From Burkholderia pseudomultivorans (GTDB lineage: Bacteria > Pseudomonadota > Gammaproteobacteria > Burkholderiales > Burkholderiaceae), in assembly GCF_902499075.1 (NCBI RefSeq), contig NZ_CABVPP010000046.1:1-61471 (forward strand): a DNA stretch of 61,471 nucleotides, given 5' to 3'. Under the pieces are notes generated by a model. That model was not told where the DNA came from. It made no database searches and saw nothing but the letters and a program-made list of their open reading frames with translations. The position numbers and the translations under genes are program-made. Position 1 is the stretch's first letter. Every line of letters starts with the position of its first letter. Positions 8,491 through 17,057 of the stretch are shown piece after piece.

Positions 8491-9936
8491 ATGTACGACG
8501 ACGCGGCGCAGCGCATGACGATCCGTCCCAATCTCCGCACGCAGGTCGCGCTGTGGCTGCTGCTGCCGCTGCTCGGCCTGCTCGCGCTCGATTCGTGGCT
8601 CACGTACCAGCGCGCGATGAGCGCCGCGCACGTCGCGTTCGACCGCACGCTGTCGTCGTCGCTGAAGTCGATCCGCGAAGGAGTGCGGCTCAACGACGGC
8701 GAAATCGAGGTCGACCTGCCGTATCTCGCACTCGAGATGTTCGAGTCCGGCGACGGCGGCAAGATCTACTACCTGATCCGCGAAGACAACGGCCGCACCG
8801 TCACCGGCTATCCGGACCTGCCGCTGCCGCAGAGCAGCGACGCGGGCGACGGCGCGCTGTTCGTCACGCGCTACTACGACGTCGTCTACCGCGGCGAGCG
8901 GTTGCGGATGGCCGCGCTGCGCGTGCCGGTGCACGACGTGCCGACCGCGCAGACGCGCATCGTGTGGGTGATGGTCGGCGAGACGATCGAGGCGCGCCAG
9001 GCGCTCGCGCGCGAGATCCTGACCGGCTCGCTGCTGCAGGAAGGCCTGCTGGTCGTGCTCGCGCTCGGGATCGTGTGGCTCGGCGTCGGGCGCGGGCTGC
9101 GGCCGCTGAACCGGCTGTCGGCGACGGTCGCCGCGCGCAGCGAGGACGATCCGACGCCGCTCGACACGGGCGGCATGCCGAGCGAGCTGGCGCCGCTCGT
9201 CGATTCGATCAATCAGTACATCGGCCGCACGCAGCGGATGCAGGTCGCGCGGCGCCGCTTCTTCGCGGATGCCGCCCATCAGCTGAAGACGCCGCTCGCG
9301 GCCGTGCAGGCGGGCGTCGAGCTTGCGCTGCGGCCCGACGAGCAGCCGCGCGTGAACGTGCACCTGCGGCGCGTGAACGGCGCGGTGCGGCAGGCTGCGA
9401 AGATCGTCCAGCAATTGCTGTCGCTGTCGCGGCTCGATTCGGACAGCGGTCATGCGGTCGCGCACCAGCCGGTCGCGCTGCACCGGCTCGCGCGCAGCGT
9501 GACGCTCGACTGGTCGCCCGTCGCGCGCGCACGCGGCATCGATCTCGGCTTCGAGCACGAGGGCGACGTCGATGTGCACGGACAGCCCGATCTGCTCGGC
9601 GAGATGATCGGCAACCTGATCGACAACGCGATCCGCTATGCGGGCGATCGCGCGGTGATCACGGTGCGCGTGTCGCGCGACGGCGCGCACGCGCGGCTCG
9701 ACGTGATCGACAACGGGCCGGGGATTCCAGAGGACGAACGCGACGCGGTATTCGAGCGCTTTCATCGCGGCAGCAAGACGCAGACGGTCGAAGGCACGGG
9801 GCTCGGGCTGTCGATCGTGCGCGAGATCGCGCGCGTGCATCAGGGGCGCGTCGTGCTGGCGGATGCAGCGGGCGGCGGGTTGATCGTCACGGTCGAACTG
9901 CCGGTGGCGAGCGGCGAGGCGGTGCGTGCGGCCTGA
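8491..9936 (+). CDS. Sensor histidine kinase, TctE-like
   Basis: A 481-residue inner-membrane kinase partner of the preceding response regulator. A first transmembrane helix (about 25-42) and a second (about 180-200) flank a periplasmic sensor region of the 2CSK_N type. The dimerisation box FADAAHQLKTPL carries phospho-His at residue 263. The ATPase domain has N-box NLIDNAIRYA, G1/F region DNGPGIPEDERDAVFERF and G2 box GTGLGLSIV. An alternative ATG lies eight codons downstream (8515). By family analogy it senses a periplasmic carboxylate or phosphorylated compound, which would fit the divergent importer, but the ligand is inference. Confidence 0.92.
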   Translation: MYDDAAQRMTIRPNLRTQVALWLLLPLLGLLALDSWLTYQRAMSAAHVAFDRTLSSSLKSIREGVRLNDGEIEVDLPYLALEMFESGDGGKIYYLIREDNGRTVTGYPDLPLPQSSDAGDGALFVTRYYDVVYRGERLRMAALRVPVHDVPTAQTRIVWVMVGETIEARQALAREILTGSLLQEGLLVVLALGIVWLGVGRGLRPLNRLSATVAARSEDDPTPLDTGGMPSELAPLVDSINQYIGRTQRMQVARRRFFADAAHQLKTPLAAVQAGVELALRPDEQPRVNVHLRRVNGAVRQAAKIVQQLLSLSRLDSDSGHAVAHQPVALHRLARSVTLDWSPVARARGIDLGFEHEGDVDVHGQPDLLGEMIGNLIDNAIRYAGDRAVITVRVSRDGAHARLDVIDNGPGIPEDERDAVFERFHRGSKTQTVEGTGLGLSIVREIARVHQGRVVLADAAGGGLIVTVELPVASGEAVRAA

Positions 9937-10017
9937 GTAGCCTGAGCGACTTGACGATGTCGACGCGACCGGCCGCCGACCGATCGCGACGGCGACAGGG
10001 GGCCGCCGTCAGCACGC

Positions 10018-10890
10018 TCAGTCGCCGAAGCCGATCTCCGCGTCGAGCGGCTGGCCGACTTCGAGCCACGCGCCCGCGCCGTGCACGACGATCGCGTTGT
10101 TGCCGAACGTCAGCGCGTTGTCGTAGTTCGGGTGCGCGCGATAGGTCTGCATCGTGTCGGTCGGCTCGTGCGGCCATGCGGGGTCGGGAGCGCCGGTGCG
10201 CTGGTCGATCGTCGGCACCGGGCAGCGCGTGCACAGCTTCACGAGACGCAGCCGCACCGCTGCCGCGCCGCCGGCGTCCGTGTCGAGGTGCTCGACGTAG
10301 TCCTCTTCGTACGCGTCGAGCCCCGCGACGACGATGTTCGGCCGGAAACGGTTCATCGGAATCGCCGGCGCGCCTTTCGCGACGAGTCGCGCGTTCAGGT
10401 CGTCGAGCGACGCCTGGCCGATCACGAGCAGCGGATAGCCGTCCGCGAACTGGGTCGACGCATCGATGTCGCCGGTCCATTTCGCGCTGCATGCGCGGCG
10501 CGACTCGGGCGCGAAGCGCGCGAGCTTTGCGGGCAGGCCGAGGTATTCGCTGAACCACGCAGCCGTTTCGGCACCGGTGTCGATCGCCTCGACGGTGTCG
10601 CGCCACACGGTGGCGGCCATCTTCGGCGTGGCGGGCGACGCATCGCCTTCGAGCGGCGTGCGCAGTGCCGGCATGCCCGGCGCGTTCAGCACCAGCGTGT
10701 CGCCGTCGAACGCGGGCTGCACGAGCGCGAGACGCGCGTGCGTGCGCTGCGTGATCATCTGGCCGTTCGCGTCGGTCACCATCCAGTGACGGTCGTACGC
10801 GAGCCCGGTGTCGAGCAACTGCGCGCGCGGCAGCGCGATGCCGCCGCAGGATTTGATCGGATAGACGAAGAGTTCGGCGATGGCTGGCAT
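10018..10890 (-). CDS. MOSC domain protein, YcbX-like
   Basis: A 290-residue protein with an N-terminal beta-barrel domain (starting AELFVYPIKSCGGI) and a C-terminal MOSC domain carrying the signature cysteine segment LCTRCPVPTID. MOSC proteins bind molybdenum cofactor or act in molybdoenzyme-dependent reduction of N-hydroxylated compounds. E. coli YcbX has an additional C-terminal ferredoxin domain, which is missing here, so an external electron donor would be needed. The ATG at 10890 is the first in frame. It is convergent with the sensor kinase and stands alone upstream of the sulfur operon's last gene. Confidence 0.88.
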   Translation of the reverse strand: MPAIAELFVYPIKSCGGIALPRAQLLDTGLAYDRHWMVTDANGQMITQRTHARLALVQPAFDGDTLVLNAPGMPALRTPLEGDASPATPKMAATVWRDTVEAIDTGAETAAWFSEYLGLPAKLARFAPESRRACSAKWTGDIDASTQFADGYPLLVIGQASLDDLNARLVAKGAPAIPMNRFRPNIVVAGLDAYEEDYVEHLDTDAGGAAAVRLRLVKLCTRCPVPTIDQRTGAPDPAWPHEPTDTMQTYRAHPNYDNALTFGNNAIVVHGAGAWLEVGQPLDAEIGFGD

Positions 10891-10975
10891 GACGCTGGCG
10901 GCGCGCGGCGCGGATAGTCAAAGCGCGATTGTGCCAGAACGGTCCGAACCCGTTTGTGTCGTTGCGTCGCGGCCG

Positions 10976-11941
10976 TCACGCGGACAACGGAAAGCCGTGG
11001 TCGAACGTCGCGCGTACGTCGAGCGGCTGGCGCAGCAGGCCCGCCTTCAGGTAGAAATCGGCGGTGCGCTGCTGCTCGGCGACGATCGTCGCGTCGATCG
11101 GCTGCCAGCGCGTGTGGCGTCGTTCGAACTGCAGCTTCGCGGCGGCCGGCGGGATGCCGATGATGCGCGCGAGCGTCGCGGAATAGGTGTCGACGTGGCG
11201 GTACGACCACGTTTGCGCACGGACCACGCGCAGCAGGAAATCGCGCAGCACGTCGCGCTTCGACGCGATCGCGGCATCGGTCGCCGCGACGTAGCTGAGG
11301 CCCGACCACAGGCCGCGGCCGTCGACCAGCACGCGCGCGCGGCCGCTCGTCTCGGCGAGCGCCGTATAGGGCTCCCAGGTCGCCCACGCGTCGATCGAGC
11401 CGGTCGCGAGCGCGAGCATCGTGTCGGCCGGCGGCAGGAACCGGAACGACACCGCATCGGGCGGCAGGCCGGCCGCGTCGAGCGCCTTCAGCGTGACGAA
11501 ATGGCCGATCGAGCCGCGCGTCGTGCCGATGCGCTTGCCCTTCAGGTCGGCCGCGCGCCTGAGCGTCGCGTCGGGCCGCACGAGCACGGCGGTGCCGTAC
11601 GGATCGGAGCGGTTCGCGCCGATCACCTTGATGCGTGCGCCCGACGCGAGCGCAAAGATCACCGGCGCGTCGCCGATCGGCCCGCAATCGACGGCGGCCG
11701 CGTTCAGCGCCTCGGCGAGCGGCGCGGCGGCCGGGAACTCGGTCCACGCGATGTCGTACGCGAGGCCGTTCAGTTCGCCGGCAGCCTCCAGCAGCGCGCG
11801 CAGCCCGCCTTTCTGGTCGCCGGCGCGCAGCAGCGGCCGCGTGCCGGATTGCGCGTGCAGCGCGGCCGGGGCGGCAGCAACGGTCGCAAGGGTGGCGAGT
11901 GCGCTGGCCTGCGCGAGGAAATGGCGTCGGGTCGGATTCAT
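10976..11941 (-). CDS. Sulfonate-type ABC substrate-binding protein, Tat-exported (SsuA-like)
   Basis: A 321-residue periplasmic binding protein of the SsuA/TauA/NMT1 superfamily. Near the N-terminus TRRHFLAQASALATLA is a twin-arginine signal. The mature protein has the family signature of a helix-rich first lobe, DLKGKRIGTTRGSIGHF and DAWATWEPYTALAE. I chose the ATG at 11941 rather than a TTG seven codons upstream because it places the Tat motif correctly. It is the last gene of a seven-gene leftward operon that already contains another binding protein at 15131-16165, so the transporter may accept two substrates. Confidence 0.88.
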   Translation of the reverse strand: MNPTRRHFLAQASALATLATVAAAPAALHAQSGTRPLLRAGDQKGGLRALLEAAGELNGLAYDIAWTEFPAAAPLAEALNAAAVDCGPIGDAPVIFALASGARIKVIGANRSDPYGTAVLVRPDATLRRAADLKGKRIGTTRGSIGHFVTLKALDAAGLPPDAVSFRFLPPADTMLALATGSIDAWATWEPYTALAETSGRARVLVDGRGLWSGLSYVAATDAAIASKRDVLRDFLLRVVRAQTWSYRHVDTYSATLARIIGIPPAAAKLQFERRHTRWQPIDATIVAEQQRTADFYLKAGLLRQPLDVRATFDHGFPLSA

Positions 11942-11978
11942 CGTGAAGTCGGTTCGGTCCAAAAACGGGTTCGGGAAT

Positions 11979-13166
11979 TCAGTGCGGCAGGCCCGCCTGC
12001 ACGTCGCGCACGGGTTCGGCGTCGACGCGCAGCAGCAGTGCGGTCAGCGGGTCGCGATCGCCGGGGCCGGTGCGCGGCGGCGGCTGTGCGCCGGCCTCGG
12101 CGCGGCACAGCAGGTCGGCGTCCGACCATCCGGCGCTGCCCGGCAGCGCGCGCGCCCGCAGCCAGCCGCGGCGATCGGCGAGGAGCTGCGTGCCGCCGAG
12201 CGCATCGGGCGCGACGCCCGCGATCGTCGCGAATGCCTGCCACGCGTCGGGCGTCGCGGCGACGCAGTTCGCGCGCGCGTCGGCCGCGGGCGGCATCGGC
12301 GCACCCTGCGTCGTGACGAGCAGCGTCTGCCAGCGCGGATCCTCGGGCGGCGGCACTGCACCAGTTGCGAGCGCAACGATGCGCACGCGCTGTCCGTCGC
12401 GCCAGCGCGCGAGCGGCTGCGGCGCGGCGTGGCCGCAACGCACATCGAGCGCGGGCAGCGCGACCGGCACCGGCCACGCACCTTCCGCCCGTGCGCCGCT
12501 GCCGGCCGCGAGCGCTTTCAGGTAATCGAGCACGGCCCACGTGTCTTGCGGATCGAGCGTCGCGGCGAAGCCCGGCATCGACGGCGCGCCGTGTGCGTCG
12601 CGCGTGCCGTGCCGCACGCGCCAGAACAGCTCGCCGTCGAGGCGACGGGCGAGCAGCGTGCCGGCGAAGGTCGGCGGCCAGTGCGCGAGCGTGGCGGCGA
12701 GCGGCCCTTCGCCGCGGCCGTCCGCGCCGTGGCACGCGGCGCAGCGGCTCGCATACAGCCGCGCGCCGTGCATCACGCTCGCGACCGAAAACGGCACGGG
12801 GTTGCGCTGGAAACTGGTGGGCACCGCAGGCGCGAGCCACAGCGACGAAGGCGGCCACGGCGCAAGCCACGCGGCGGCCAGTGCGGCGATCGCGCAGGCG
12901 AATCGGCGTTTGCGCGACGCGATCGCGACCAGTGCGAACACGGCAGCGACCACGCTCGCTGCGCACGCGAACGCGAATTGCCGCGTCAGCGCCGCGTCGA
13001 TGCGCAGCGTTTCGAGCGCGATCCGGTGCGCCCACGGCCATGCGGCCTGACCGTCGGCGTCGCCGCTCAGGCCGAGCGCATGCAGCGTGCGCGCGAGTGC
13101 GGCCTGCGCGCGATACAGCAGTTGCAGGAACGCGAGCGTCCAGTCGGAGAGCAGCGATGCATTCAT
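11979..13166 (-). CDS. Membrane-anchored monohaem c-type cytochrome
   Basis: A 395-residue protein not normally found in sulfonate importers. Hydrophobic helices at about 66-84 and 90-106 anchor it. The haem site CAACH is at residues 142-146, with a likely axial methionine at M197 in SMPGF. The last 150 residues form an uncharacterised domain with two lone cysteines and end AGLPH. The cytochrome domain would face the periplasm. The ATG at 13166 follows GGAGAGCAGCG. It lies 37 nt upstream of the binding-protein gene and 65 nt downstream of the ATPase gene, so it is probably co-transcribed. It could pass electrons from a periplasmic oxidation of a sulfur compound, but no partner oxidase is visible. 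Confidence 0.8.
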   Translation of the reverse strand: MNASLLSDWTLAFLQLLYRAQAALARTLHALGLSGDADGQAAWPWAHRIALETLRIDAALTRQFAFACAASVVAAVFALVAIASRKRRFACAIAALAAAWLAPWPPSSLWLAPAVPTSFQRNPVPFSVASVMHGARLYASRCAACHGADGRGEGPLAATLAHWPPTFAGTLLARRLDGELFWRVRHGTRDAHGAPSMPGFAATLDPQDTWAVLDYLKALAAGSGARAEGAWPVPVALPALDVRCGHAAPQPLARWRDGQRVRIVALATGAVPPPEDPRWQTLLVTTQGAPMPPAADARANCVAATPDAWQAFATIAGVAPDALGGTQLLADRRGWLRARALPGSAGWSDADLLCRAEAGAQPPPRTGPGDRDPLTALLLRVDAEPVRDVQAGLPH

Positions 13167-13231
13167 GCGCGAAATGGCCGTTGCGACGTGGCCCGGCGAT
13201 CGACGTGACCGACGAATCCGGCACCGCGCAT

Positions 13232-14047
13232 CTACCAGCTCGCATCGAGTCCGAGATGCCGCAGCGCTTCGTGGCGCAGCTCGGCGAGACGCGGATCGCC
13301 GCGATGACGCGGATACGGCAGGTCGACCTGCAGCTCCGCGACGATGCGCGCGGGACGCGGCCCGAACACGATCACGCGCTGCGCGAGGAACAGCGCTTCC
13401 TCGACATCGTGCGTAACCAGCAGCGCCGAGAAGCCGTCGCGCTGCCACAGCGCGGTCAGCTCGGCCTGCATCGTGAGCCGCGTCAGCGAATCGAGCTTGC
13501 CGAGCGGCTCGTCGAGGATCAGCAGGCGCGGGTCGTTGACCAGCGCGCGGGCGAGCGCGACACGCTGCGCCATCCCGCCGGACAGCTGATGCGGAAACAC
13601 GTTCGAGAAGTCCTGCAGCCCCACCCGCGCGAGCGCGTCGTCGACGCGATGCTGCGCGACGCGCGCCACGCCGCGCGCCTCGAGGCCGAGCGCGACGTTC
13701 GCGCGCACGCGGCGCCACGGGTACAGCGTCGGATCCTGGAACACGACGATGCGCGACGGATCGGGCCGCTCGATCGGCGCGCCGTCCTGCGCGATCGTGC
13801 CTTGCCGCGCGGCGTCGAGGCCGGCGACGAGGCGCAGCAGCGTCGATTTCCCGCAGCCGCTCGGGCCGAGCAGCGCGACGAATTCGCCGGCCGCGACCGA
13901 CAGCGTCACGTCGTCGAGCACGGGCAGCGGACCGCCGGGGCCGTCGAACGCGTGGCTCACGCGGCGGATGTCGATGCGTGCGCCGCGCGGCGGCGCGCCG
14001 GCCGGCGATGTCGAAACGACGGGTTCGAGAGCGGCGGCGCCTACCAT
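13232..14047 (-). CDS. Sulfonate-type ABC ATP-binding protein (SsuB-like)
   Basis: A 271-residue ATPase for the importer. Walker A GPSGCGKST is at 61-69, Q-loop VFQDPTLYPW at about 102-111, signature LSGGMAQ at 155-161, Walker B LLILDEP at 175-181 and H-loop THDVEEA in the following segment. VVFQDPTLYPW and the LTRLTMQ stretch are typical of the nitrate/sulfonate/taurine subfamily. The ATG at 14047 overlaps the permease stop by 7 nt, so the two are translationally coupled. Cytoplasmic and membrane-associated. Confidence 0.93.
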   Translation of the reverse strand: MVGAAALEPVVSTSPAGAPPRGARIDIRRVSHAFDGPGGPLPVLDDVTLSVAAGEFVALLGPSGCGKSTLLRLVAGLDAARQGTIAQDGAPIERPDPSRIVVFQDPTLYPWRRVRANVALGLEARGVARVAQHRVDDALARVGLQDFSNVFPHQLSGGMAQRVALARALVNDPRLLILDEPLGKLDSLTRLTMQAELTALWQRDGFSALLVTHDVEEALFLAQRVIVFGPRPARIVAELQVDLPYPRHRGDPRLAELRHEALRHLGLDASW

Positions 14048-15126
14048 TTGACGGTTCCTTTCTGCCATGCGAGCACACGGTCGCGCACCGCGAACAGCAG
14101 CGCGATCAGCCCGGAAAACAGCAGCGCCATCACGAGCAGCGCCGCATACATGTTCACGTAAGACGCCCAGCCCTGCGCCCAGCTCAGATACCAGCCGAGC
14201 CCGGACTTGACGCCCATCATCTCGGCGACGACGAGCACCGTGAACGACGCGCTCAGCCCCATGAAGATGCCGACGAACACGTGCGGCAGCGCGGCCGGAA
14301 TCGCGACGCGCAGCACCAGGAAGCGCGCGTTCGCGCCGAGCGTGCGCGCGACGTCGTAGTACTGCCGGTTCACGCTCGCGACGCCGGACCAGGTCAGCAC
14401 CGCGACCGGAAAGCCGGTCGCCAGCGCGATCAGGAACGCGGCGGCCGAATAGCTCGACGGAAAGAAATAGAAGGTGAGCGGCAGCAGCGCGGTCGCGGGC
14501 ACCGGGCCGAGCAAGCGCAGCACGGGATGGACCCAGTAGCCGATCCGGCGCGACCAGCCGATCGACACGCCGACCGCGAACCCGACCGACACGCCGTACG
14601 CGAAACCGAGCGCGAGCAGCTTCAGCGTGTTGCCGGCGCTGCCGGCGAGGCGCGGCCAGTCGTCGACGTAGACTTCGATCAGCGCCTGCGGCGGCGCGAA
14701 GAACGGCGTCGGCAGCCAGCCGGTTTTCGCGGTGAGGATTTCCCACGCGGCGAGCGCGAGCGGCAGCGCGACCAGCCACGGCCCGGCCGGCCGCACGCGT
14801 GCGAGCCGTGCGCGCGACGCGGCCGGCCGGTGGCCGAGCGTCGCGGCGACCAGCAGCAGCGCGGCGATCGTCCACGCGGCCGTGCCGAACGTGTCGGTGT
14901 AGGCCCAGTCGGTGAAGCCGACGACGCGGTTCGGCCACAGCCGCGTCACCGCGCCGAGTGCGCCCCATGCGAGGGCGGCGACGATGCCGGTCGGCCAGTT
15001 GCGTGCGCGGCGCGCTTCGGCCGCGAGCGTGGCCTCGCACGCGGTGCAGGCCGCGCGGGAAGCGGCGGGGGCGGGGGCCGGCGTGGACGCGGCGCGCGGC
15101 GAGGCGGTCGGTTCGAGCGTCGACAT
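14041..15126 (-). CDS. Sulfonate-type ABC permease (SsuC-like)
   Basis: A 361-residue inner-membrane permease with a long Ala/Pro-rich cytoplasmic N-terminus (about 1-60) and at least six hydrophobic segments. The EAA loop is ARTLGANARFLVLRVAIPAA, followed by LPHVF. The length exceeds SsuC (about 260 residues) because of extra N-terminal residues and two additional predicted helices before the transport domain. I chose the ATG at 15126 (MSTLEP) over the one eight codons upstream, which would overlap the neighbouring binding-protein gene. The gap to that gene is only 4 nt. Confidence 0.9.
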   Translation of the reverse strand: MSTLEPTASPRAASTPAPAPAASRAACTACEATLAAEARRARNWPTGIVAALAWGALGAVTRLWPNRVVGFTDWAYTDTFGTAAWTIAALLLVAATLGHRPAASRARLARVRPAGPWLVALPLALAAWEILTAKTGWLPTPFFAPPQALIEVYVDDWPRLAGSAGNTLKLLALGFAYGVSVGFAVGVSIGWSRRIGYWVHPVLRLLGPVPATALLPLTFYFFPSSYSAAAFLIALATGFPVAVLTWSGVASVNRQYYDVARTLGANARFLVLRVAIPAALPHVFVGIFMGLSASFTVLVVAEMMGVKSGLGWYLSWAQGWASYVNMYAALLVMALLFSGLIALLFAVRDRVLAWQKGTVKW

Positions 15127-15130
15127 CGCG

Positions 15131-16165
15131 TTACCCCAGCACGTTCGCATAGACCTGCTGCGCGAAGCGCTGCGGGTCCGTGCTTTTCTTCAGCACGTTG
15201 ATGCGGCGGAAATCGTCCGCGTAGAACGCGATTTCCTGCTGCAGGTCGACGTTGGTCGGATGATGCGTGTAGGTCAGCGTCGCGTACAGCTTGCGCAGGT
15301 CGTCCGGGCTGATCTTCGGCGAATACTTCGCGAACACCGTCGCGGCCTCGTTCGGGTTGTCGTGCGTGAACTCGGTCGCCTGCACGATCGAACGCGCGAG
15401 CGCGGCGGCGGCCGGCCGGTCGTTGCGCACGAGATCGCCGCGCGCGCCGATCACGCAGCACACCTTGCGCGCGTATTCGCCCGACAGGTTGGTCGCGAGT
15501 TCCGTGTACGCGCCGTTCGTGCGCTTTTCGAGCAGGTAGAGATTCGGGTCGCCGTCGGCGATCGCCTGGATCTCGCCCTTGTCGACCGCGACGCCGAGCA
15601 GGTCGGCCGGATACTGCCGCCACGTGATGTCGCGTTCGGGATCGATGCCGTTCTTCGCAAGCAGGATCGAGAAGAAATGCTTGCCGGGCGCGGCGAGATC
15701 GCTGACGCCGACCGTCTTGCCCTTCAGCGCCTGCAGCGTCGTGACGCCGGCTGCCTTCGCGCCGACCAGCCGCACGCAGCCGCCGTGCGAGCTGCCGATG
15801 ATCTTCACGTCGAAACCGGCTTCGAGCGGCTTCAGCCAGCGGTGGATCATCCCGACCGCCGCGTCGGCCTTGCCGGTCGCGATCGATTCGAGCAGCTGAT
15901 CGGTCGAGCCGCTGTAGTTGATCAGGTCGACCTTCAGGCCGTTCTTCTCGAAGAAGCCGCGCTCCTGCGCGACGACGATCGGCGTCAGGCAGAACGCGTT
16001 CTGGTTCCACGCGAAGGTCAGCTTCTTCAGCGGCGGCGCGGACCAGGCCTTGCGGCCGAGCGTGATCGCGGGCGCGGCGAGCGCGGCCGCGCCGGCGGCG
16101 CGCAACAGCCGGCGGCGCCGGTCGTCGGGCGCATCGTTCGGCGCGGTGGCGGGCGAGTGGGTCAT
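15131..16165 (-). CDS. Sulfonate/nitrate-type ABC substrate-binding protein (NMT1/SsuA superfamily)
   Basis: A 344-residue periplasmic binding protein. An arginine-run N-terminus (RRRRLLRAAGAAALAAPA) looks like a twin-arginine or long Sec signal. The mature part shows FAWNQNAFCLTPIVVAQERG, GKADAAVGMIHRWL and LKGKTVGVSDLAAPG, all typical of the NitT/TauT binding-protein group. It lies directly upstream of the permease gene (4-nt gap), as expected for the primary binding protein of this importer. The second binding protein at the far end of the operon is only distantly similar. Substrate presumed to be an organosulfur compound from context, not from sequence. Confidence 0.88.
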   Translation of the reverse strand: MTHSPATAPNDAPDDRRRRLLRAAGAAALAAPAITLGRKAWSAPPLKKLTFAWNQNAFCLTPIVVAQERGFFEKNGLKVDLINYSGSTDQLLESIATGKADAAVGMIHRWLKPLEAGFDVKIIGSSHGGCVRLVGAKAAGVTTLQALKGKTVGVSDLAAPGKHFFSILLAKNGIDPERDITWRQYPADLLGVAVDKGEIQAIADGDPNLYLLEKRTNGAYTELATNLSGEYARKVCCVIGARGDLVRNDRPAAAALARSIVQATEFTHDNPNEAATVFAKYSPKISPDDLRKLYATLTYTHHPTNVDLQQEIAFYADDFRRINVLKKSTDPQRFAQQVYANVLG

Positions 16166-16196
16166 CGTCTGGTCTCCGTTGATGCGGAAGGAATGC

Positions 16197-17036
16197 TCAA
16201 TCGAGCAGGTCGGGTTCGTCGGCGACGACGCGCGCGAACAGGCTGTCGAACGCGTGCAGCGCGCCTTCGGGCCCGCCGATCTGGCCGTGCGTGTGACGCG
16301 CGGTCGCGTGGTCGATCGGTTGCGGCGTGCCGGCCGCCTCGGCGAGCAACTGCGTATGCGCGGCGTTGTCGAGCGCGATGTACCACCACGCGGCGGCCTC
16401 GACGCTCGGGCCGGCCGTCAGGATGCCGTGGTTCTTCAGGATCACGCCCTTGTGCGTGCCGCCGTCGGGCTTCGCCAGCGCGTGCGCGATGCGCGCTCCT
16501 TCATCGGTGTCGACGACCATCCCCGTGAAGTCGTCGAACAGCGCGTGATCCTCGTAGAACACGCATGCGTCCTGCGTCAGCGGATCGAGCGTGCGGCCGA
16601 GCGTCGACCATGCCTTGCCGTAGGTCGAATGCGTGTGCGCGGCGGCGACCAGCTGCGGATGCGCGTCGTGAATCGCCGCATGGATCGCGAACGCGGCCTT
16701 GTTCAGCGGCCGGCTGCCGATCGCGGTTTCGCCGCGTGCGTTGACCAGCAGCAGGTCGGATACCTTGATCTGCGAGAAATGCACGCCGAGCGGATTCACC
16801 CAGAAATGGTCGGGTAGCTCCGGATCGCGCGCGGTGATGTGGCCGGCGAGCCCCGACGCGAAACCGTAGCGCGCGAACAGCCGGAACGCGCCCGCGAGCC
16901 GCTCCTGCCGGTGACGGCGCTCGGCGGCGACGTCGCTGCGCGGCGCGGGCGGATCGAACCAGAAATGCTGGCGCGGAGATTCGGCGAGCACGAGGCCCGA
17001 TGCGGTGCGCACGGGCGAAGAAAGAACGGCGGACAT
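16197..17036 (-). CDS. Class II aldolase/adducin family protein
   Basis: A 279-residue cytosolic protein of the fuculose-phosphate aldolase/adducin fold. The zinc-binding histidines are seen in AAHTHSTYG and a downstream LKNHGILTAG. The family cleaves or epimerises hydroxy-carbonyl compounds or decarboxylates them. It lies 21 nt downstream of the SsuD-like monooxygenase and 31 nt upstream of a binding-protein gene in the same operon. A reasonable inference is that it processes the carbon skeleton released when the monooxygenase cuts the C-S bond, but the substrate is unknown. The ATG at 17036 follows a GGAGAC about 10 nt upstream. Confidence 0.88.
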   Translation of the reverse strand: MSAVLSSPVRTASGLVLAESPRQHFWFDPPAPRSDVAAERRHRQERLAGAFRLFARYGFASGLAGHITARDPELPDHFWVNPLGVHFSQIKVSDLLLVNARGETAIGSRPLNKAAFAIHAAIHDAHPQLVAAAHTHSTYGKAWSTLGRTLDPLTQDACVFYEDHALFDDFTGMVVDTDEGARIAHALAKPDGGTHKGVILKNHGILTAGPSVEAAAWWYIALDNAAHTQLLAEAAGTPQPIDHATARHTHGQIGGPEGALHAFDSLFARVVADEPDLLD

Positions 17037-17057
17037 CGGGTCGGTCTCCGTGGGGCG

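Noticed and set aside
11941-11962. TTG start seven codons upstream for the Tat-exported binding protein
   Set aside because: It would push the twin-arginine motif inward; the ATG at 11941 fits the signal better.
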